Assembly: GCF_012911565.1 (NCBI RefSeq)
Contig: NZ_JAAMPU010000106.1
Location: 62,001 to 126,000, forward strand
Source of the DNA: Flavobacterium silvaticum
Lineage (GTDB): Bacteria; Bacteroidota; Bacteroidia; Flavobacteriales; Flavobacteriaceae
DNA length: 64,000 nt
Direction: 5' to 3'
In this document: positions 1 to 8,242 of the stretch, piece by piece
Layout of the letters: each line of letters begins with the position of its first letter
How positions within the stretch are numbered: the first letter of the stretch is position 1
The notes under the pieces: generated by a model
Seen by the model: the letters and a program-made list of their open reading frames with translations, nothing else
Database searches by the model: none
What the model was told of the DNA's origin: nothing
Translations under genes and position numbers: made by a program

Positions 1-1511
1 CGTATTCGAATTCCGCCAATCTGAGCTTCAGTCCTTCGGGCGTTGCGTATCTGAGTTATATGAACGGATTTTACCAGACGGAAGTACGCACATTTGACGG
101 GACAAACTGGAATTCTGCGGGAAACATACTCGAAGATCAATCCACCGTTATCATTACAACATTTGATGCTTCTGAAACTCCAATTATCGTCTATTCCAAT
201 TCGAGGAACGGCCGACGCCAGACCGCAAAAAAACTCATATCAAATACATGGACCGCCACTTCATCCTATGCGGACGAAGGCTTTCACAGCTACACCGGTG
301 TCCGCATGGCGACAGATGCATCGACGGGAACCATTTACGCCGTCTATACAGATTATTCCAACTTTGGCTTCGTGGGGACAATCATGAAATTTGATGGTTC
401 TAACTGGCAATCGATGGGAACGCTCAACGGAACGGTTTCTTATTTATATCCGGACACGGCTTACCTCAGCGTTGCTGCTCATAACGGAACCGTTTATGTT
501 TCGTATCCGAGACATGGCGACAATAAGCTCTCGGTAGAAAAAAACAGCGGAAGTGGCTGGACTTATGTCGGAAATGCAGGCTTCACAACGAATAATGTCA
601 AGAAGTCAAAAATCATGGTTTCAGGTTCAGGCATCGCATTCGTGAGTTATATCGATATGGTATCTGGAAAAACCAACATTCGGAAATTCGACGGAACCAA
701 TTGGATTACAGTCGGAAGTGCCGATTTTTCTCCGGGAATTGCCGAGAACATGGACATGACGCTCAATCAAAACGGGCAACCCGTGGTAATTTATGCCGAT
801 GCAACCGCCTCATACAAAGCAAGTGTACAATATTTTGACGGAACAACCTGGCAAACGGCCGGAACAACCGGAATTTCGAACCTTGGTGTGGCGAATCCGC
901 ATGTCGCCTGTGATGCTTTGGGAAATATCTATGTGATTTTTTCAGATAATGCCAACGCATCCAAAGCCATTGTCAAGAAATTCGACGGCACGACGTGGAA
1001 TTTGTTGGGCGATGCCGATTTCACCGAATCGGGAATCAGCAATGAAAGTATTTTGATTGGCCCTGACAATATGCCCTATATAGCATTTACCGATGCCAGC
1101 CAGATGAAACGCTCGGTCGTGATGCGATTTGACGGAACCGACTGGAATTACGTGGGCCAGCCTGTTTCTGCCGGGAGCAGTTTTCCGGAAATGGTTTTTG
1201 ACGGAAACAATCTTTATGTATCCTACGCCGGAATTTATAATGGTTTCGTAAAGCGGCTTGATGTGACGCAACTCTCACTGGAAACGTTTACAAATCCAAA
1301 CCAGTTAGTGCTTTGTCCGAATCCGGCCCGCGACATGGTTTCATTAGGAACAGATGCTTCGGTAATGGTCTACGATCTTAGCGGAAAAGCGGTCCTGAAT
1401 GCGAAAACCATAAATGGAAAAATCAACGTCTCTTCACTTGAAAACGGATTGTATGTTGTAAAAACGGAATCAGACGGGAAATTAAAAACCGCTAAGCTTG
1501 TCAAGGAATAA
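1..1511 (+). CDS. T9SS-exported repeat protein, 5' end missing
   Basis: The frame is open from base 3 to the stop at 1511, so the gene begins upstream of the window; the ATG at base 60 is internal. At least six copies of a motif FDGTxW followed within a few residues by G occur (about residues 12, 111, 207, 259, 311 and 359 counted from base 60), as in secreted beta-propeller-like proteins. The last ~70 residues, with CPNPARD, VYDLSGK, LYVVK and a basic end KLVKE, form a type A C-terminal sorting domain of type IX secretion, so export to the surface or medium is predicted. The passenger's function is not recognisable. Confidence 0.85.
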   Translation, partial: YSNSANLSFSPSGVAYLSYMNGFYQTEVRTFDGTNWNSAGNILEDQSTVIITTFDASETPIIVYSNSRNGRRQTAKKLISNTWTATSSYADEGFHSYTGVRMATDASTGTIYAVYTDYSNFGFVGTIMKFDGSNWQSMGTLNGTVSYLYPDTAYLSVAAHNGTVYVSYPRHGDNKLSVEKNSGSGWTYVGNAGFTTNNVKKSKIMVSGSGIAFVSYIDMVSGKTNIRKFDGTNWITVGSADFSPGIAENMDMTLNQNGQPVVIYADATASYKASVQYFDGTTWQTAGTTGISNLGVANPHVACDALGNIYVIFSDNANASKAIVKKFDGTTWNLLGDADFTESGISNESILIGPDNMPYIAFTDASQMKRSVVMRFDGTDWNYVGQPVSAGSSFPEMVFDGNNLYVSYAGIYNGFVKRLDVTQLSLETFTNPNQLVLCPNPARDMVSLGTDASVMVYDLSGKAVLNAKTINGKINVSSLENGLYVVKTESDGKLKTAKLVKE

Positions 1512-1529
1512 GTGCTTACTATGAAGTTT

Positions 1530-1617
1530 GAAGTTCAAAAGATCGGGAGATCGGGAGTAGCAGACACAGCTTTCGATAATGTCTTCCGAACTTTTGAACC
1601 ATCAACTTTTGAACTTC
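1530..1617. repeat. 12-bp inverted repeat in 180-bp spacer
   Basis: GAAGTTCAAAAG at 1530-1541 is repeated as its exact reverse complement at 1606-1617. A related TTTTGAAC also lies at about 1592. The arms are 64 bases apart, so this is not a simple terminator. It may be intergenic repeat debris; no function is evident. Confidence 0.5.
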
Positions 1618-1640
1618 CTAACGAAATCGATGTAGCGACA

Positions 1641-1670
1641 TTGTCCATCCCAAATTTTCCCCTACTTTTG
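1641..1670 (+). promoter_or_regulatory. promoter of the acyl-CoA dehydrogenase gene
   Basis: TTG at 1641-1643, a 19-base spacer and TACTTTTG at 1663-1670 fit the Bacteroidota consensus (TTTG/TTG, then TAnnTTTG). The start codon at 1693 leaves a leader of roughly 17 bases. Confidence 0.6.
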
Positions 1671-1692
1671 CCGCGTCTAAAATTCAAGCTAC

Positions 1693-2871
1693 ATGAAGCC
1701 CGATTTGTTCCAAGCACCAGATTATTATTTACTTGACGATTTATTGACCGATGAGCAAAAGCTCGTCCGCGATTCTGCCCGGGAATGGGTCAAACGCGAA
1801 GTGTCGCCCATCATAGAAGAATATGCGCAGAAGGCGGAATTCCCGAAGCAAATCATAAATGGCCTTGCGGAAATCGGTGCTTTCGGACCATATATTCCGG
1901 AACAATACGGCGGCGCAGGCCTCGACCAGATTTCGTACGGATTGATCATGCAGGAAATCGAAAGAGGTGATTCCGGTGTGCGTTCGACAGCATCGGTACA
2001 ATCTTCTTTAGTCATGTATCCTATCTGGAAATATGGGAATGAAGAACAGCGAATGAAGTGGTTGCCGAAACTGGCATCGGGCGAATTCATTGGATGTTTT
2101 GGTTTGACTGAACCGGATTTCGGCTCGAACCCAGGCGGAATGATCACGAACTTCAAAGACAAAGGCGACCATTACCTTTTGAACGGTGCGAAAATGTGGA
2201 TCTCGAACGCTCCGTTTGCAGATATCGCTGTTGTTTGGGCAAAAGATGAAGAAGGCAGAATCCACGGACTTGTCGTGGAACGCGGCATGGAAGGCTTCAC
2301 GACTCCGGAAACACATAACAAATGGTCGTTGCGCGCTTCAGCTACCGGAGAATTGATATTTGACAATGTAAAGGTTCCGAAAGAGAATCTGTTACCGAAT
2401 AAATCAGGGCTTGGTGCACCGCTTGGTTGCCTAGATTCTGCCCGTTACGGAATTGCATGGGGCGCGATTGGTGCCGCGATGGATTGTTACGATACAGCTT
2501 TACGATATTCAAAAGAGCGTATCCAGTTTGACAAACCAATCGGACAAACCCAGCTTCAACAGAAGAAACTGGCCGAAATGATTACTGAGATCACAAAAGC
2601 GCAATTGCTTACATGGCGACTCGGAGTCCTGAGGAACGAAGGTCGTGCAACATCGGCACAAATCTCGATGGCGAAACGCAACAATGTGAATATGGCCATC
2701 GAAATAGCTCGAGAGGCAAGACAAATGCTTGGTGGGATGGGAATTACAGGTGAATATCCTATCATGCGTCATATGATGAACCTCGAATCTGTCATTACCT
2801 ATGAAGGTACGCACGACATCCATTTGCTGATTACGGGAATGGATGTTACTGGTTTGGCGGCGTTCAAATAA
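1693..2871 (+). CDS. glutaryl-CoA dehydrogenase-like acyl-CoA dehydrogenase
   Basis: A 392-residue FAD-dependent acyl-CoA dehydrogenase. It closely follows the glutaryl-CoA dehydrogenase pattern: RSTASVQSSLV around residue 96 (the family's substrate-binding Arg), the FAD-side motif GCFGLTEPDFGSNP, SLRASATGELIF, and YEGTHDIH near the end with the catalytic base Glu at about 371. Glutaryl-CoA dehydrogenase converts glutaryl-CoA to crotonyl-CoA in lysine and tryptophan breakdown. The GSN in place of the commoner GSD after TEP is a small deviation. The gene is monocistronic, with its own promoter upstream and a strong terminator at 2890. Another acyl-CoA dehydrogenase specificity cannot be excluded, but the Arg motif makes this subfamily most likely. 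Confidence 0.88.
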   Translation: MKPDLFQAPDYYLLDDLLTDEQKLVRDSAREWVKREVSPIIEEYAQKAEFPKQIINGLAEIGAFGPYIPEQYGGAGLDQISYGLIMQEIERGDSGVRSTASVQSSLVMYPIWKYGNEEQRMKWLPKLASGEFIGCFGLTEPDFGSNPGGMITNFKDKGDHYLLNGAKMWISNAPFADIAVVWAKDEEGRIHGLVVERGMEGFTTPETHNKWSLRASATGELIFDNVKVPKENLLPNKSGLGAPLGCLDSARYGIAWGAIGAAMDCYDTALRYSKERIQFDKPIGQTQLQQKKLAEMITEITKAQLLTWRLGVLRNEGRATSAQISMAKRNNVNMAIEIAREARQMLGGMGITGEYPIMRHMMNLESVITYEGTHDIHLLITGMDVTGLAAFK

Positions 2872-2889
2872 AAACTTTTAAAGAATTGG

Positions 2890-2919
2890 ATCGGGGAACT
2901 GCGGTTGTGGTTCCCCGAT
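2890..2919 (+). terminator. intrinsic terminator
   Basis: Perfect 10-bp stem (ATCGGGGAAC at 2890-2899, GTTCCCCGAT at 2910-2919) with a 10-base loop, followed by an uninterrupted run of about nine T. It ends the acyl-CoA dehydrogenase transcript. Confidence 0.9.
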
Positions 2920-2977
2920 TTTTTTTTGCACATTTAACAAATGAGGTAGAAAAACTGCAATTGGGGTATTTTGAAAT

Positions 2978-3066
2978 TCCCGATCTTACTTTCAGGGAAG
3001 GGGAAAATGTGTCCCTACAAAATTCCTGAATGATTTGGTTACATAAAAAATGTATCAAATGTTAAA
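2978..3066. repeat. direct repeat, copy 1 (89 bp)
   Basis: Starts TCCCGATCTTAC and ends GTTAAA. The first ~46 bases match copy 2 with only two differences; the second half is more divergent but keeps TTACATAAAA and the GTTAAA end. Confidence 0.75.
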
Positions 3067-3152
3067 GTGTTGGTCTGCATTTCCAAATCTATTTTTGCAG
3101 ACTGAATTTTAACTTTTGATACATAAAATCTGTAACTGACATATCGGATAAA

Positions 3153-3241
3153 TCCCGATCTTACCTTCAGGGAAGGGGAAAATGTATCCCTACAAAATCC
3201 TGAGATAATCTGATTACATAAAATATGTACATTTTGTTAAA
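3153..3241. repeat. direct repeat, copy 2 (89 bp)
   Basis: Same length and ends as copy 1, offset 175 bases. Both copies end in a small TACAT...ATGTA palindrome followed by GTTAAA. The spacer between copies also contains a TACATAAAA tail fragment (about 3121-3129). Confidence 0.75.
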
Positions 3242-3335
3242 ACTTACGTTTATGCAATCAATTATGCTTGAAGTAATTCCCTGCTGACCCGCTCCAAGCC
3301 TTTTTAGCAAACGCCGGTTTTATAATGTGTGGCAA

Positions 3336-3414
3336 GAGCTTCCGTTGGTCGCTTTGCCGCACAAATAAAACCAAGCCGTTTGCGTCAAAAGGCTTTTGCT
3401 CGCATCAGGACTAG
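3336..3414 (-). repeat. hairpin repeat family, type A copy 1
   Basis: On the minus strand it begins CTAG(T)CCTGATGCGAGC, continues through an AAAGGC-type stem, and ends in the tip sequence whose plus-strand form is GCTTCCGTTGGTCGC (3338-3352). The same 15-mer occurs at 56744-56758, and with one change at 29954-29968. It lies 40 bases before the start of the next gene. Confidence 0.7.
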
Positions 3415-3455
3415 ACTCCAGAAAAATATAACTTATTCGTCCCGAAAACATCTTT

Positions 3456-4472
3456 ATGAACCTATTTTCCAGATTTTCCCTTGTGCTGATTTTTGTAACC
3501 ACAATTTCATTTTCACAAAACAAACACTACACCCTGATCCTTTCCAAAGGCGACAGAAAAGTGCAGGTTCTCGATTATAACACATTGGAAACGGTCGCTT
3601 CAATTCCTGTCGGCAATGATTCGCATGAGGTCGTGACTTCAGACGATGGTTCATTTGCCTATGTTTCGAATCCGGAGATGAACAATAACGGACATGAAAT
3701 CGACATCATCAACCTCAAGGATTTAAGTCCTGAAAGCCAAATCGATACGCGGCCTTTCTATATTCCCCACGGTTTGGCGTATCAAAAAAACAAATTGTGG
3801 TTCACCGCCCAGGGCTCAAAAAGTGTGGCACTTTACAATCTGTCAGAAAATAAAATCGAAGGAGTTTTAGGAACCGGACAGGATTTCACACATCTGATTT
3901 ATGTCACGAAGGACGGAAATACATTTTACACGACCAATGTCGAATCCGGAACTGTGAGTATTTTTGAAAAGAAGGAAATCCCGCCATATATGCCGCCCAC
4001 CGGAATTTTACCGGCAAACGCGAAACTGCGCAACGAATGGCGCCAAACACTCGTCAGTGTTGGTGTCGGAGCGGAAGGCTTCGATGTATCGGCCGACGGA
4101 AAAGAACTCTGGACTTCGCGTCCGGATGGAAAAATCGTCGTTGTCGATCTTGAAAAAAAGGAAGTCAAATTTGAAATCGACACCAAAGTCCTAGGGTTAC
4201 ACCGGCTTAAAATAACACCGGATGGAAAATCGGTTTGTATTGTCAGTGTCAAAACGGGTGACCTACTTTTCTACGGATTTGTATCGCATAAACTGGAAAA
4301 ACAAATGAACATTGGCCGCGGAGCCGGAATCTACATAGATAGCGACAATAGAATGTTCGTTTCGTGTACGCCTGATAACTCAGTTGTCGTAATTGACCTA
4401 AAAACCCGTGAAGTTATCCGAAAAGTTGACGTGGCTCGACCGGACGGAATCACATCGGTAATCGTAAAATAA
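3456..4472 (+). CDS. secreted YncE-like beta-propeller protein
   Basis: A 338-residue protein with an N-terminal signal peptide (hydrophobic FSLVLIFVTTISF, cleavage near FSQ). The body is a series of propeller blades with recurring units such as KVQVLDYNTLETVASIPVG, IDIINLKDLS, VVVDLEKKEV and VVVIDLKTREVIRKVDV, typical of the YncE and cytochrome-D1-like seven-bladed family. It should act in the periplasm or at the surface; members bind small ligands or DNA, or are lactonase-like, so no reaction is assigned. No T9SS sorting domain is present. It is separated from the downstream DUF3050 gene by 81 bases containing that gene's promoter. Confidence 0.8.
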   Translation: MNLFSRFSLVLIFVTTISFSQNKHYTLILSKGDRKVQVLDYNTLETVASIPVGNDSHEVVTSDDGSFAYVSNPEMNNNGHEIDIINLKDLSPESQIDTRPFYIPHGLAYQKNKLWFTAQGSKSVALYNLSENKIEGVLGTGQDFTHLIYVTKDGNTFYTTNVESGTVSIFEKKEIPPYMPPTGILPANAKLRNEWRQTLVSVGVGAEGFDVSADGKELWTSRPDGKIVVVDLEKKEVKFEIDTKVLGLHRLKITPDGKSVCIVSVKTGDLLFYGFVSHKLEKQMNIGRGAGIYIDSDNRMFVSCTPDNSVVVIDLKTREVIRKVDVARPDGITSVIVK

Positions 4473-4525
4473 AGCAAATCATCGATTTTAACGTATGGGG
4501 CGAAACTGTCGCTTATTCCTTTTCG

Positions 4526-4533
4526 TATTTTTG
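4526..4533 (+). promoter_or_regulatory. -7 box for the DUF3050 gene
   Basis: TATTTTTG matches TAnnTTTG exactly and lies 20 bases before the ATG at 4554. A clear -33 TTTG is not seen. Confidence 0.45.
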
Positions 4534-4553
4534 GAACAGCTAAAACTTCCCTA

Positions 4554-5336
4554 ATGACCGTTTCCCAAATCAATGCTTCGCTTCAGCCTCAGCGCGAACA
4601 ATTGTTGCAGCATCCGCTGTACGCAAAAATCACGACCCCAGAAGATTTAAATGTTTTTCTCGAAAACCATGTGTATGCCGTTTGGGATTTCATGTCGTTG
4701 CTAAAGGCATTACAGCAAAAACTGACGTGTACCACAACACCATGGTTCGCTACGAAAGATGCGGAAACACGCTACCTGATCAATGAAATCGTGCTTGCTG
4801 AAGAGTCTGACCTGGCACTTGACGGAAGCCGCAAAAGCCATTTCGAAATGTATCTGGAAGCCATGAAAGCATGTGGTGCTGACACGTCGGAAGTGGAATC
4901 GTTCATCCGGAATGTGTTCGATCTGCATAATATTCTTGTAGTAATTCGCCAGAGCAAATTGCATCCGAAAGTCAAATCATTCCTCGAATTCACCTTTACG
5001 ACCATAGAAATCGGGAAACCGCATTGTATTGCCGCAGCGTTTACCTTTGGGCGCGAAGATTTGATTCCGTCCATGTTCACTGAGATACTGAGGAATTTCC
5101 AACTTCAATTTCCGGAAACAGATTTATCGGAACTCGTCTATTATTTTGAAAGACATATTGAACTCGACGCAGATGAACACGGCCCAATGGCAATGCAGAT
5201 GATTGAATCGCTTTGCGGAGACAATGAACAAAAGTGGAAAGAAGTCGAAGAAGTTTCTATCGAGGCACTTGAAAAACGCATCGAACTGTGGAACGCCATC
5301 GAAGAACAGATTTCGATGAAGTCCGAACTGGTCTGA
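4554..5336 (+). CDS. DUF3050 protein, haem-oxygenase-like fold
   Basis: A 260-residue cytosolic helical protein recognised as DUF3050. It shows a ligand set resembling that of haem-oxygenase-like di-metal oxidases: Glu84 in LAEES, His96 in SRKSHFE, Glu168 in TFGRED, and His201, Asp205 and His209 in HIELDADEH (an HxxxDxxxH pattern). Enzymes of that superfamily use two irons and O2 on small substrates, but the substrate here is unknown. It has its own likely promoter, and a lipoprotein gene follows 68 bases later. Family assignment is fairly secure; the oxidase role is inference from the residues. Confidence 0.75.
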   Translation: MTVSQINASLQPQREQLLQHPLYAKITTPEDLNVFLENHVYAVWDFMSLLKALQQKLTCTTTPWFATKDAETRYLINEIVLAEESDLALDGSRKSHFEMYLEAMKACGADTSEVESFIRNVFDLHNILVVIRQSKLHPKVKSFLEFTFTTIEIGKPHCIAAAFTFGREDLIPSMFTEILRNFQLQFPETDLSELVYYFERHIELDADEHGPMAMQMIESLCGDNEQKWKEVEEVSIEALEKRIELWNAIEEQISMKSELV

Positions 5337-5404
5337 CCTATCGACACTTCTGAAGGCAGAAAACCCAACAGACAGGAATGCCGTATATCATCCAAACACA
5401 AATC

Positions 5405-6166
5405 ATGAAACGACTTACGGCCTTACTATTATTCGTGACGATTTTTGCAGCCTGCAGTTCTTCTGATGAACCTAGGCCGACGTCACAGAATCCAGTAGTT
5501 ACTGATCCCACCGACGACACCACGGAAAACCCAATCCCTGAAGAACCCATAGAAACAGGAGCCATAAAATACATGGCATTGGGAGACAGTTATACCGTTG
5601 GCCAAAATGTGTGTTCGGCATGCAGTTTTCCCGCCCAACTCGAAGTAGCCATAGAAGCCCATATAACCGGAGGCGTACAAACGGACATGATTGCCACGAC
5701 GGGTTGGACTACAACGAATCTTATCGATGCTATCAACGCAGCAAATCCGGCACAGGATTACAACCTGGTGACGCTGCTGATCGGGGTCAACAATCAATAC
5801 CAAAGCAAGCCGTTCAGCCTTTATGAAACCGAGTTTCCTCAATTGGTAAACAAAGCCATACAACTCGCCGGAAACGATATGAATAATGTGATCGTCGTCT
5901 CGATTCCGGATTATGCCTACACGCCTTACGGTTCGTCATTGCCCGGAACCATGATGACGATTACCACACAAATCGCACAATACAATGCTTTTGCCAGCAA
6001 CTATTGCCAGACACACGGAATCGTATTTGTAAATATTACAGATATTACCCAGAACGGGCTCAACAATCCTTACCTCGTCGCTTCGGACGGGTTGCATCCA
6101 TCAGAAGTGGCTTATGCCTTGTTTGTGGAACGAATTCTTCCCGTAGCTTTGCAGACACTTCCATAA
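5405..6166 (+). CDS. GDSL/SGNH-hydrolase lipoprotein
   Basis: Starting at ATG 5405 gives a lipoprotein signal, MKRLTALLLFVTIFAAC, with the lipid Cys followed by SSSDE; an upstream in-frame ATG (5378) would only add nine residues in front of it. The mature part has SGNH-hydrolase blocks: GDSYT with the nucleophile Ser, a TLLIGVNN block with Gly/Asn, and SDGLHPSE with the catalytic Asp and His near the end. It is therefore an esterase or lipase-type hydrolase anchored in the outer membrane, possibly facing outward given the acidic residues after the Cys. Substrate unknown. The next gene starts 96 bases downstream in the same direction. Confidence 0.82.
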   Translation: MKRLTALLLFVTIFAACSSSDEPRPTSQNPVVTDPTDDTTENPIPEEPIETGAIKYMALGDSYTVGQNVCSACSFPAQLEVAIEAHITGGVQTDMIATTGWTTTNLIDAINAANPAQDYNLVTLLIGVNNQYQSKPFSLYETEFPQLVNKAIQLAGNDMNNVIVVSIPDYAYTPYGSSLPGTMMTITTQIAQYNAFASNYCQTHGIVFVNITDITQNGLNNPYLVASDGLHPSEVAYALFVERILPVALQTLP

Positions 6167-6262
6167 TCCATTTACCGATAGAATTCCTTCGTTCGCCTCA
6201 AAACCTGTTTTAAAGGCAATTTTAAACGCAACCTTACTGTTAATTTGGCAAATGCTAACGGT

Positions 6263-6979
6263 ATGGAACGAAAGGATTTTTTAAAAGGACTCGGATTATT
6301 CGGCCTTGGCATGGCTGTCACGCCACTCGTGGTGAATTGTTCTTCAGATGATTCACAGCAATCAAACGTAGATCAAACGGGTGACTGTAGTGTTTCCCCA
6401 TCTGAAACTACAGGCCCTTTCCCGACACATTCCCCTTCTTCTCTGGTCCAGACCGATATTCGTGGTGACCGCACCGGAATCCTGCTCAACATTGCCATTA
6501 CGTTGTTAAATGCAAATGCTTCAGATGCGGCTTTAGACGGGGCACTGATTGACATCTGGCATTGTGACAAAGACGGCAATTATTCGGAATACGGCGGCAC
6601 GCAGATGCAATCTGTAGATTATACCTCAAATCATTTCCTTCGCGGACGCCAGACCAGCAACAGCGGTGGCGAAGTATATTTCACGTCTATATTCCCGGGA
6701 TGGTATTCCGGAAGATCGACCCATATTCATGTTCACGTTTACGACGCATCGGGCAACTCGCTTTTAGTGACGCAAATCGCGTTTCCGGAAGCAACGGGAA
6801 GTGCCGTCGAACTCGTCAATGCATCCACCGAAAATGGCTATACAAAAGGGATGAACGGTTACACGTACAATGCACAGGATAATGTTTTCTCAGACTCCTA
6901 TACCTGCGAAATAGCAAGCGTAACCGGGGATGTTACAAATGGATTCACGCTGGAAAGTACGTTGTATGTTCCGGCTTAA
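6263..6979 (+). CDS. intradiol ring-cleavage dioxygenase-like lipoprotein
   Basis: From ATG 6263 the protein is 238 residues: MERKDFLKGLGLFGLGMAVT, then a lipobox VVNC followed by SSDDS. The mature domain matches the C-terminal catalytic domain of protocatechuate and catechol dioxygenases: ALIDIWHCDKDGNYSEY, then GWYSGRSTHIHVHVY. The Tyr of GWY and the His-x-His pair fit the usual Tyr/Tyr/His/His non-haem Fe(III) site. It would open catechol-type rings with O2, but outside the cytoplasm. An in-frame TTG at 6245 is a less likely start. No aromatic pathway genes lie beside it. Confidence 0.8.
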   Translation: MERKDFLKGLGLFGLGMAVTPLVVNCSSDDSQQSNVDQTGDCSVSPSETTGPFPTHSPSSLVQTDIRGDRTGILLNIAITLLNANASDAALDGALIDIWHCDKDGNYSEYGGTQMQSVDYTSNHFLRGRQTSNSGGEVYFTSIFPGWYSGRSTHIHVHVYDASGNSLLVTQIAFPEATGSAVELVNASTENGYTKGMNGYTYNAQDNVFSDSYTCEIASVTGDVTNGFTLESTLYVPA

Positions 6980-7025
6980 AATAATGTTGTTGTTGTGTTA
7001 TTGAAAAGTCGGAGGGCTTTTCTGA

Positions 7026-7059
7026 AAAGGGATGCTGGATGAAAATTCGGCATCTCTTT
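7026..7059. terminator. convergent terminator hairpin
   Basis: AAAGGGATGC (7026-7035) pairs with GCATCTCTTT (7050-7059) with one G-U pair. A T-rich tail follows on the plus side, and CTTTT follows on the minus side. It sits between the convergent dioxygenase and ferredoxin genes. Confidence 0.5.
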
Positions 7060-7067
7060 ATTTTAGA

Positions 7068-7397
7068 TTACGATTCGGGTGCGAGTTCCACAATGAGACC
7101 TTCGATTTCAGGCGTGATGTGGATTTGGCAACCGAGGCGACTGTTAGGTTTGACGTTGAACGCTTCTGATAACATGGCATCTTCATCGTCGCTCATTTCT
7201 GGAAGTTCGGTGTCATTGAGCACATAACATTGGCACGAGGCACACATGGCCATGCCGCCGCAGATTCCAATGGTGCCTTCGGGGGCAAGTTCATAAGCAC
7301 GGACAAGTTCCATGATGTTCATGTTCATATCTGTCGGTGCGTCTACGGTGTGGGAATTCCCGTCGCGGTCTATGATGGTAATGGCAATATCTGACAT
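7068..7397 (-). CDS. 2Fe-2S ferredoxin
   Basis: A 109-residue adrenodoxin-type ferredoxin. The cluster ligands are CGGMAMCASC (C-x5-C-x2-C) plus the distal Cys in RLGCQI; one further Cys follows directly after CASC. The start at 7397 (MSDIAITIIDRDG) is preferred over a TTG at 7415, because the -7 box TAATTTTG overlaps that TTG and would place the transcription start just before 7397. It is an electron carrier. It is divergent from the YHYH operon, and its reductase partner may be the ferredoxin reductase-like gene at 11468, which is inference. Confidence 0.88.
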   Translation of the reverse strand: MSDIAITIIDRDGNSHTVDAPTDMNMNIMELVRAYELAPEGTIGICGGMAMCASCQCYVLNDTELPEMSDDEDAMLSEAFNVKPNSRLGCQIHITPEIEGLIVELAPES

Positions 7398-7412
7398 AAG
7401 CTGAAGTTGGCG

Positions 7413-7443
7413 CAAAATTACATCATAACCAAAACAACTGCAA
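7413..7443 (-). promoter_or_regulatory. promoter of the ferredoxin gene
   Basis: Reading on the minus strand: TTG (7443-7441), a 20-base spacer and TAATTTTG (7420-7413). The predicted leader is only about ten bases. Confidence 0.55.
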
Positions 7444-7504
7444 CCTCAATTTAAAGGAGTTCTATGAATTGATTTTTATCAGATAAACCAAAATAACCAA
7501 ACCA

Positions 7505-8242
7505 ATGAAACGATTTTTAATCCCTATCGCAGCCGTTCTTTTTTTCGGATGCAATGATTCCGAAGACAATCCGTCGGCATCGGCAGAAGTCCCTGCCATT
7601 TACCAAAAAATATACGGTGCCACTTCAATCACGAGCGACGGTACATATGTCTACATCAAATCTACCGGAACGCCAGATCACAAAAGTGTCTATTATCCTA
7701 CCTCGAACCCGCTTTATGAAGATTTCAGCGGAACCACTTTCCACGGAAATACCTTCAACAAAAACCCAAATACCATTACAACGCGCAATTACACTTTCAA
7801 ACTTCCGATCACACCTGAAGTCAATTCGGCACATCCGGCAACACCTCTGGGCCCAATCGGGATTTCACTCAACGGTGTTCCGTTTTTCAACCAATACGCC
7901 GGCCCGAACCAACCGCTCACGAACGAAGTCGTCAGCTTTGACCAATACTGGGGTCATCCGGCACCCGGAGGTGATTATCATTATCATGTAGAGCCGCTTT
8001 ACCTTACGAGTGTCCTCGCCACAAAATCGGCATTACTCGGTTTCCTCCTTGATGGTTTTCCAGTATACGGCCCACAGGAAAATGGTGTTGATGTTACTGA
8101 GGATGCTCTGGATGAATTCCACGGCCATACCAGTATCACTGCTGATTATCCATCAGGCATCTATCATTATCACATCACATCTGTCGATCCGTACATCAAC
8201 GGCAGCGGTTTCTATGGCTTTCCGGGCACTGTCAGCAATTAG
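7505..8242 (+). CDS. YHYH-domain lipoprotein
   Basis: A 245-residue lipoprotein (MKRFLIPIAAVLFFGC, then NDSED). It carries the family's signature twice: GGDYHYHVEP around residue 158 and GIYHYHITS around residue 218, with a further FHGH between. YHYH proteins are secreted and their function is unknown; the clustered histidines suggest metal binding. It is the first gene of a three-gene overlapping set; the next start lies 29 bases inside its 3' end. The link with a copper chaperone downstream points to a role in metal handling or redox at the cell envelope, as inference. Confidence 0.82.
   Translation: MKRFLIPIAAVLFFGCNDSEDNPSASAEVPAIYQKIYGATSITSDGTYVYIKSTGTPDHKSVYYPTSNPLYEDFSGTTFHGNTFNKNPNTITTRNYTFKLPITPEVNSAHPATPLGPIGISLNGVPFFNQYAGPNQPLTNEVVSFDQYWGHPAPGGDYHYHVEPLYLTSVLATKSALLGFLLDGFPVYGPQENGVDVTEDALDEFHGHTSITADYPSGIYHYHITSVDPYINGSGFYGFPGTVSN

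Larger units (their letters stand above)
2872..3455. other. 584-bp intergenic region: terminator and repeats
   Basis: No credible gene. It holds the terminator of the acyl-CoA dehydrogenase gene (2890-2919), two direct repeats of 89 bp (2978-3066 and 3153-3241), and a copy of the hairpin repeat family (3336-3414) just before the next gene. Confidence 0.7.

Noticed and set aside
8010..8213. N-terminal extension of the YwqK-repeat gene
   Set aside because: Overlaps the YHYH gene out of frame and lacks family features; the ATG at 8214 opens a proper lipoprotein signal.
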